8,236 bases of DNA, from assembly GCA_934307065.1 (NCBI GenBank), contig CAKRCD010000038.1:1-8236 (forward strand), in the 5' to 3' direction. Position 1 is the first letter of the stretch. Each line of letters begins with the position of its first letter. Positions 4,824 through 8,236 of this stretch are shown here, piece after piece. Below the pieces are notes generated by a model that was given only the letters and a program-made list of their open reading frames with translations, did not search any database and was not told the DNA's origin. This stretch comes from an uncultured Bariatricus sp. GTDB lineage: Bacteria > Bacillota > Clostridia > Lachnospirales > Lachnospiraceae. Position numbers and translations under genes: made by a program.

Positions 4824-4972
4824 TACCAAACCTCTCTTCCAACAGGTTCTCCCCAATCGTATTCGCCATCTAGCAGCAATTTTCCGTCAAATTCTGCTGC
4901 TCTTTCTTCCAAAGTTTTATGCCTAAATAATTCAAATTTATTCAATTTCAGTGGATATTCTTCCTCTAACAT
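4823..4972 (-). CDS. MazE-like antitoxin C-terminal tail (remnant or short protein)
   Basis: The 49-residue frame ends HKTLEERAAEFDGKLLLDGE then YDWGEPVGREVW, which I recognise as the usual C-terminal, toxin-binding tail of AbrB/MazE-family antitoxins of Firmicutes. The N-terminal AbrB DNA-binding domain (about 40 residues) is missing. Residues 1-17 (MLEEEYPLKLNKFELFR) do not look like it. The ATG is 12 nt after the smpB stop, in the same frame, and a GGGAG ribosome site overlaps that stop, so it may still be translated with smpB. Alone it could at most bind a MazF partner; no complete mazF is in the window. I lean towards a relic of a mazEF pair. Confidence 0.55.
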   Translation of the reverse strand: MLEEEYPLKLNKFELFRHKTLEERAAEFDGKLLLDGEYDWGEPVGREVW

Positions 4973-4984
4973 TTTTCTCTCCCT

Positions 4985-5461
4985 CTAACTGAAATTCCGC
5001 ACTTTAAATTCCCGTTCTGCCTCACGCTTCTGGTCTTTCTTTGCAATATCATCCCGCTTGTCATACAATTTCTTACCTTTGGCAAGGCCGATTTCCACCT
5101 TTACCAGACCACCATGGAAATATACCTTAAGCGGAACCACTGCCATTCCTTTTTCCTTGGTCTTTCCAAGAATTTTCTGAATCTCAGAACGATGAAGCAG
5201 CAGTTTACGCACCCGGAGCGGGTCTTTATTAAAAAGATTTCCCTTTTCATAAGGGCTGATATTCATACCATAAATGAATACTTCTCCATCTTCAATCCGT
5301 ATAAATGCTTCCTTGATACTGCACTTTCCCATACGCAGAGATTTTACTTCTGTCCCCGCCAGAGAAATCCCTGCTTCATAAGTATCTAAAATAAAATAAT
5401 CATGGTAAGCTTTTTTATTATTCGCAATCAGCTTTTCCTGTTTCTTTTCCATCTGACGCAT
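4985..5461 (-). CDS. smpB: SsrA-binding protein SmpB
   Basis: SmpB binds the tRNA-like part of tmRNA and delivers it to the empty A site of stalled ribosomes, standing in for the anticodon arm. The 158-residue protein shows the family signatures in order: [11 protein letters not shown] (14-24), [18 protein letters not shown] (29-46), [20 protein letters not shown] (71-90), and the basic tail [20 protein letters not shown] (128-147) that reaches into the mRNA channel. Length is typical. The start at 5461 has AAAGGA at spacing 5; an ATG three codons later (5452) also has a workable site and cannot be excluded. The gene overlaps the end of rnr by 44 nt, suggesting coupled translation, and precedes ssrA, the RNA it works with. 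Confidence 0.97.
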   Translation of the reverse strand: MRQMEKKQEKLIANNKKAYHDYFILDTYEAGISLAGTEVKSLRMGKCSIKEAFIRIEDGEVFIYGMNISPYEKGNLFNKDPLRVRKLLLHRSEIQKILGKTKEKGMAVVPLKVYFHGGLVKVEIGLAKGKKLYDKRDDIAKKDQKREAEREFKVRNFS

Positions 5462-7589
5462 TCCTTTCCTTTACCAGTTCAAAATCTATTGTCCGTGCTA
5501 TTATATCACATCCTATGACGCGAACCCACACTTTTTGTCCAAGTGTAAATGTTTTTCTTGTATGTTCTCCAATCATCATATATCTCTGTTCATCATAATC
5601 GTAATGGTCATCCTTCATATTTACTACGTGAACAAGCCCTTCCACCGTATTTGGAAGTTCTACATATACACCCCACTTGGTAATTCCAGAAATAACACCT
5701 TCAAATTCTTCTCCCAGGAACTGTTTCATATACTGTACTTTCTTAAGTTTCACAGTCTCACGCTCTGCTTCGTCCGCTCTCCGCTCCAGAGAGCTTGCCT
5801 GCGTTGTCACTTCCGGAAGAATCTGTTCATAGTGCATCCGTCTGTTTTCATTCATCCTGCCGCGAAGATTCTCTTTGATAATACGGTGAATCTGTAAATC
5901 CGGATAACGTCTGATCGGAGAGGTAAAATGGGTATAATACTTGGTTGCCAGTCCAAAATGCCCTTCATTTTCCGGTGTATATCGTGCCTGCTTCATAGAG
6001 CGCAGGGTCAGTCTGGAAATCATAGCTTCTTCCTGGGTTCCCTCGATACGGTCAAGTAGCTTCTGCACTTCCTTTGGGCGAATCTCCTGTCCTTTCGGAG
6101 CATGGATGGAATATCCAAAATTCTGGATAAATGTCAGCAGCTTCCGCATTTTTTCTTCATCCGGTGCTTCATGGACACGATATACAAACGGAATCTCCTG
6201 CCAAAAATAATCCTCCGCAACAGTTTCATTTGCAAGCAGCATAAAATCTTCTATCATTTTCGTTGCCACATTTCGCTCATAAGCCTTAATTTCCTGCGGA
6301 ACTCCCTGTTCATCCAGAATCATTTTCGCTTCTGGGAAATCAAAATCAATGGCACCGCGTTTATGTCTCTTTTCCCTTAAAATAGCAGAAAGCTCCGCCA
6401 TGTCCTCAAACATAGGAATAAGCTTTTCATATCGAGCACATTCTGCCTCATCCTTATCCTCCAGGATTTTCTTCACACTGGTATAGCTCATACGTTCATC
6501 CACACACACAACCGTTTCTGCGATTTCGTGGTCAATGACATTTCCCTTGGAATCTATGGTCATAATACAGCTTAATGCCAGTCTGTCCTCCCCTGCATTT
6601 AATGAGCACATTCCATTGGACAGGACATGCGGCAGCATCGGAATCACACGGTCTGCCAGATATACACTGGTGCCACGCTTCAATGCTTCTCTGTCCAGGG
6701 CACTGTTTTCCTGCACGTAATTCGTAACATCCGCAATATGCACTCCAAGAATGTAATGGTCTTTCTCCTTGGTAAGGGTAATGGCGTCATCCAGATCCTT
6801 TGCATCTTCTCCGTCAATCGTGACCGTCTGCCAGCTTCGCACATCTTTTCTGCCTGCCATGTCCGCTCCGCTTACAGGTGTAGCAACACGTTCTGCCTGA
6901 TTCAGAACCTTTTCCGGGAATTCAAGTGGCAGATCATAGCCTTTCACAATCGACAAAATATCCACTCCCGGGTCATTTACATGTCCTAAAATTTCTACCA
7001 CTTTTCCCTCTGGTTTCTTCTTATCACTTCCATAAGAGGTCAGTTCCACCACAACTTTGCTTCCGGTCACAGCTCCCTTGGATCGCTCTGCCGGCACAAA
7101 AATATCCTGCAGATAGCGGGCATTATCCGGAATCACAAATCCGAAATTCCTTCTTGCCTGATAATAGCCGACCAGTCTCTGCGTTCCACGCTTCACTATC
7201 TTCAGAATCTTTCCTTCTTTTCTCTTGCCCTGCGGTGCGCGGGTAATGGTAATTTCTACCTCATCACCTTGCATGGCACCGCCAATATCTTCTTCTGCAA
7301 TGTAAATGTCTTCCGATTCTCCTTCAATCGTCACAAAACCGAATCCTTTCATATGAGCCTGAAAAATTCCAGTCAAACGTCTTGCCTCGCCCTTGACATA
7401 CTTGCCCTTCTGGGTAACATGAACCTTTCCTTCTTCTTCCAGACTGTCAAGAACTGCTTTCAGTTCTCCCCTTGCTTCCTTTGGAACTTGCAATAACATG
7501 GCAAGCTCCTTTAACTTCATAGGCACATAGAATTCATCGCAGATAAATTCATAAATTACCTTTTTTCTCTTTTCAAATATATCATTCAT
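5418..7589 (-). CDS. rnr: Ribonuclease R
   Basis: RNase R is a processive 3'-to-5' exoribonuclease that unwinds structured RNA; it takes part in mRNA turnover and in degrading the non-stop mRNA released by trans-translation. The 723 residues show the full domain order: winged helix (about 1-65), two cold-shock domains (about 70-130 with [10 protein letters not shown], and 138-200 with [10 protein letters not shown]), RNB catalytic domain (about 245-580) and S1 domain (about 625-706). The metal-binding aspartates are D259, D265, D267 and D268 in [14 protein letters not shown]. The RNB signature [16 protein letters not shown] lies at 554-569. Length is slightly short of the E. coli enzyme but normal for Firmicutes. 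The ATG at 7589 follows GGGGAG at spacing 6. The 3' end overlaps smpB by 44 nt. Confidence 0.98.
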   Translation of the reverse strand: MNDIFEKRKKVIYEFICDEFYVPMKLKELAMLLQVPKEARGELKAVLDSLEEEGKVHVTQKGKYVKGEARRLTGIFQAHMKGFGFVTIEGESEDIYIAEEDIGGAMQGDEVEITITRAPQGKRKEGKILKIVKRGTQRLVGYYQARRNFGFVIPDNARYLQDIFVPAERSKGAVTGSKVVVELTSYGSDKKKPEGKVVEILGHVNDPGVDILSIVKGYDLPLEFPEKVLNQAERVATPVSGADMAGRKDVRSWQTVTIDGEDAKDLDDAITLTKEKDHYILGVHIADVTNYVQENSALDREALKRGTSVYLADRVIPMLPHVLSNGMCSLNAGEDRLALSCIMTIDSKGNVIDHEIAETVVCVDERMSYTSVKKILEDKDEAECARYEKLIPMFEDMAELSAILREKRHKRGAIDFDFPEAKMILDEQGVPQEIKAYERNVATKMIEDFMLLANETVAEDYFWQEIPFVYRVHEAPDEEKMRKLLTFIQNFGYSIHAPKGQEIRPKEVQKLLDRIEGTQEEAMISRLTLRSMKQARYTPENEGHFGLATKYYTHFTSPIRRYPDLQIHRIIKENLRGRMNENRRMHYEQILPEVTTQASSLERRADEAERETVKLKKVQYMKQFLGEEFEGVISGITKWGVYVELPNTVEGLVHVVNMKDDHYDYDEQRYMMIGEHTRKTFTLGQKVWVRVIGCDIIARTIDFELVKERNASDGKETGKADCE

Positions 7590-7767
7590 TCGTTTCTCCC
7601 CTGTCTTTTACACACAATTCACATCCACTACTCACTACTGCTTCCATCTCGTCATGCACATGTACCTTGAAGCAAGCTTCTCGGTCGTGGGGCTGCGCCC
7701 CATATTTCAAGATAGCACATACCCCATCTGCAGAACTGCACATCGTATGTTCTATCCTGAAATGCAT
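7582..7767 (-). CDS. 61-codon frame overlapping the rnr start, doubtful
   Basis: The frame starts at an ATG with a modest AAGGG ribosome site and ends with a TGA that overlaps the first codons of rnr by 8 nt, an arrangement that often means coupled translation. The product is Cys/His-rich (four Cys, five His) and starts MHFRIEHTMCSSADG; I do not recognise it. The same DNA can form a structured RNA (see 7666-7711), so coding may not be its main role. It begins just after the secG terminator, and I see no clear promoter between that terminator and rnr. It could also be a leader peptide or chance frame. Confidence 0.3.
   Translation of the reverse strand: MHFRIEHTMCSSADGVCAILKYGAQPHDREACFKVHVHDEMEAVVSSGCELCVKDRGETNE
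7666..7711 (-). other. Possible structured RNA element in the rnr leader
   Basis: CTTGAA (7706-7711) and TTCAAG (7666-7671) can close a domain containing a GC-rich hairpin GGGGC-GCA-GCCCC (7689-7701) and an alternative GAAGC/GCTTC pairing. No T run follows, so it is not an intrinsic terminator. It lies about 80 nt upstream of rnr. Confidence 0.3.
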
Positions 7768-7784
7768 GGCTTAATCCCTTCACG

Positions 7785-7817
7785 AAAAAAAACACTCTAT
7801 ATTATCTATAGAGTGTT
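7785..7817 (-). terminator. Intrinsic terminator after secG
   Basis: AACACTCTATA and TATAGAGTGTT (7807-7817 and 7791-7801) make an 11-bp perfect stem with a 5-nt loop, followed by a run of eight T (counting the two at the stem end) on the minus strand. It lies 19 nt after the secG stop. The promoter that serves rnr is therefore unclear unless read-through occurs. Confidence 0.85.
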
Positions 7818-7835
7818 CCCATTTTCAATCGTTTA

Positions 7836-8078
7836 CTATGCGAATACTTTCAAATTCAGGACTACAGCCAGTACAATGAAAAGAATTGCTAAAAACTTTG
7901 TTGATTTTACAAGTGCGCCTTCCATTGAACGTCCTTTGTTCTGTCCCCAATAACTGTCAGCTCCACCGGCAATTGTTCCAAGTCCTGCTGACTTTCCTTC
8001 CTGAAGTAAGATGATTGCTGTTAATGCGATACAATCTATTGCAAAAATAATTAAAAGAACTGTCTTTAAAATTTCCAT
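7836..8078 (-). CDS. secG: Protein translocase subunit SecG
   Basis: SecG is the small accessory subunit of the SecYEG channel and assists SecA-driven export. The 80-residue protein has the family layout: membrane helix 1 (about 3-25), the conserved LLQEGKSAGLG loop (24-34), a glycine-rich cytoplasmic segment with GGADSYWGQNKGRSMEGAL, and membrane helix 2 (about 59-79). Length is typical. The ATG has AGGAGGTG at spacing 7. It has its own promoter (8110-8138) and terminator. Its place before rnr and smpB is the order commonly seen in Firmicutes. Confidence 0.97.
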   Translation of the reverse strand: MEILKTVLLIIFAIDCIALTAIILLQEGKSAGLGTIAGGADSYWGQNKGRSMEGALVKSTKFLAILFIVLAVVLNLKVFA

Positions 8079-8109
8079 TTATTTACACCTCCTGAAAATA
8101 AGCAAACTA

Positions 8110-8138
8110 ATCATATCACAACTTGCGTGCTTTCGCAA
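8110..8138 (-). promoter_or_regulatory. Promoter of secG
   Basis: An extended -10 TGA-TATGAT (8110-8115) and a -35 TTGCGA (8133-8138, four of six) are 17 bp apart. The -35 box lies within the inverted repeat at 8120-8141. The leader would be about 25 nt. Confidence 0.65.
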
Positions 8139-8141
8139 GTT
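8120..8141. repeat. Perfect inverted repeat over the secG -35 region
   Basis: AACTTGCG and CGCAAGTT are separated by 6 bp. On the plus strand it is followed by ATTTTTA, so it could end plus-strand transcription. On the minus strand it overlaps the secG -35 box and could be an operator. Confidence 0.55.
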
Positions 8142-8161
8142 ATTTTTATGACAGCCAAATA

Positions 8162-8236
8162 ATCGAGTAGGAGGGAAAATTAAATAAATTTTCCCGACCT
8201 CTCACACCACCGTGCGTACCGTTCGGTACACGGCGG
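8162..8236 (-). mobile_element. Group II intron, 3' end only (domains V and VI)
   Basis: Read on the minus strand, 8236-8207 folds as domain V: an 8-bp lower helix CCGCCGTG/CACGGTGG, a two-base CG bulge, a 4-bp upper helix TACC/GGTA and a GAAC loop. Domain VI follows. It has a 9-bp GGGAAAATT/AATTTTCCC distal stem and a proximal GAGAGG/CCTACTC helix in which A8168 is bulged, as expected of the branch-point adenosine. The intron would end in GAT at 8162, six bases after that A, with a typical terminal AT. The 3' exon would begin at 8161. The rest, including any reverse-transcriptase gene, lies beyond the window. The upper helix is one pair shorter than the usual domain V, so I do not assign a class. 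Confidence 0.82.

Noticed and set aside
5535..7496. Several plus-strand open frames opposite rnr
   Set aside because: They lack ribosome sites, have no recognisable domains, and lie antisense to a complete, well-conserved gene.
7689..7701. GGGGC-GCA-GCCCC as an intrinsic terminator
   Set aside because: No T run follows on either strand.

Overview
The window is low-GC Firmicutes DNA, most likely from a gut Clostridia of the Lachnospiraceae type. Pointers are the minus-strand block secG - rnr - smpB - ssrA, purine-rich AGGAGG ribosome sites, sigma-A type promoters, and a tmRNA whose tag most likely reads AEDNLAYAA. I cannot name the species from sequence alone. Every gene I can support is on the minus strand, so the text below runs from high to low coordinates.

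Right half (about 4310-8236), protein export and ribosome rescue. At the extreme right is the 3' end (domains V and VI) of a group II intron, stopping just upstream of a promoter for secG, the small SecYEG subunit. secG ends at a strong terminator. A 61-codon frame of doubtful status then overlaps the start of rnr (RNase R), which overlaps smpB. After smpB come a 49-codon frame that looks like the C-terminal tail of a MazE antitoxin and a fragment resembling the MazF N-terminus, so a decayed toxin-antitoxin pair. Next is a consensus promoter driving ssrA (tmRNA), closed by a 23-bp terminator hairpin. SmpB and tmRNA rescue stalled ribosomes, and RNase R degrades the defective mRNA.

Middle (about 2690-4310). 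A 445-residue AAA ATPase with a DUF4143 C-terminal region has its own promoter. The -35/-10 spacer holds an inverted repeat, and three CACGTTTT motifs lie upstream at exact 32-bp spacing.

Left part (1-2690), AT-rich accessory DNA. It holds a lipoprotein, a two-gene operon (small membrane protein plus a membrane-anchored XRE regulator) with a hairpin over its first ribosome site, a zinc-ribbon protein, a small membrane protein broken by a one-base frameshift, and a 5'-truncated nitroreductase. A hairpin plus extended -10 cassette of about 60 bp occurs twice, before the zinc-ribbon gene and before the lipoprotein gene. The region looks like an area of gene decay and turnover beside a conserved housekeeping block.

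I see no CRISPR array, tRNA, rRNA, complete insertion sequence or complete novel defence system. The most unusual items are the toxin-antitoxin remnant between smpB and ssrA, the duplicated hairpin/promoter cassette, the hairpin over the operon's ribosome site, and the phased repeats before the ATPase gene.
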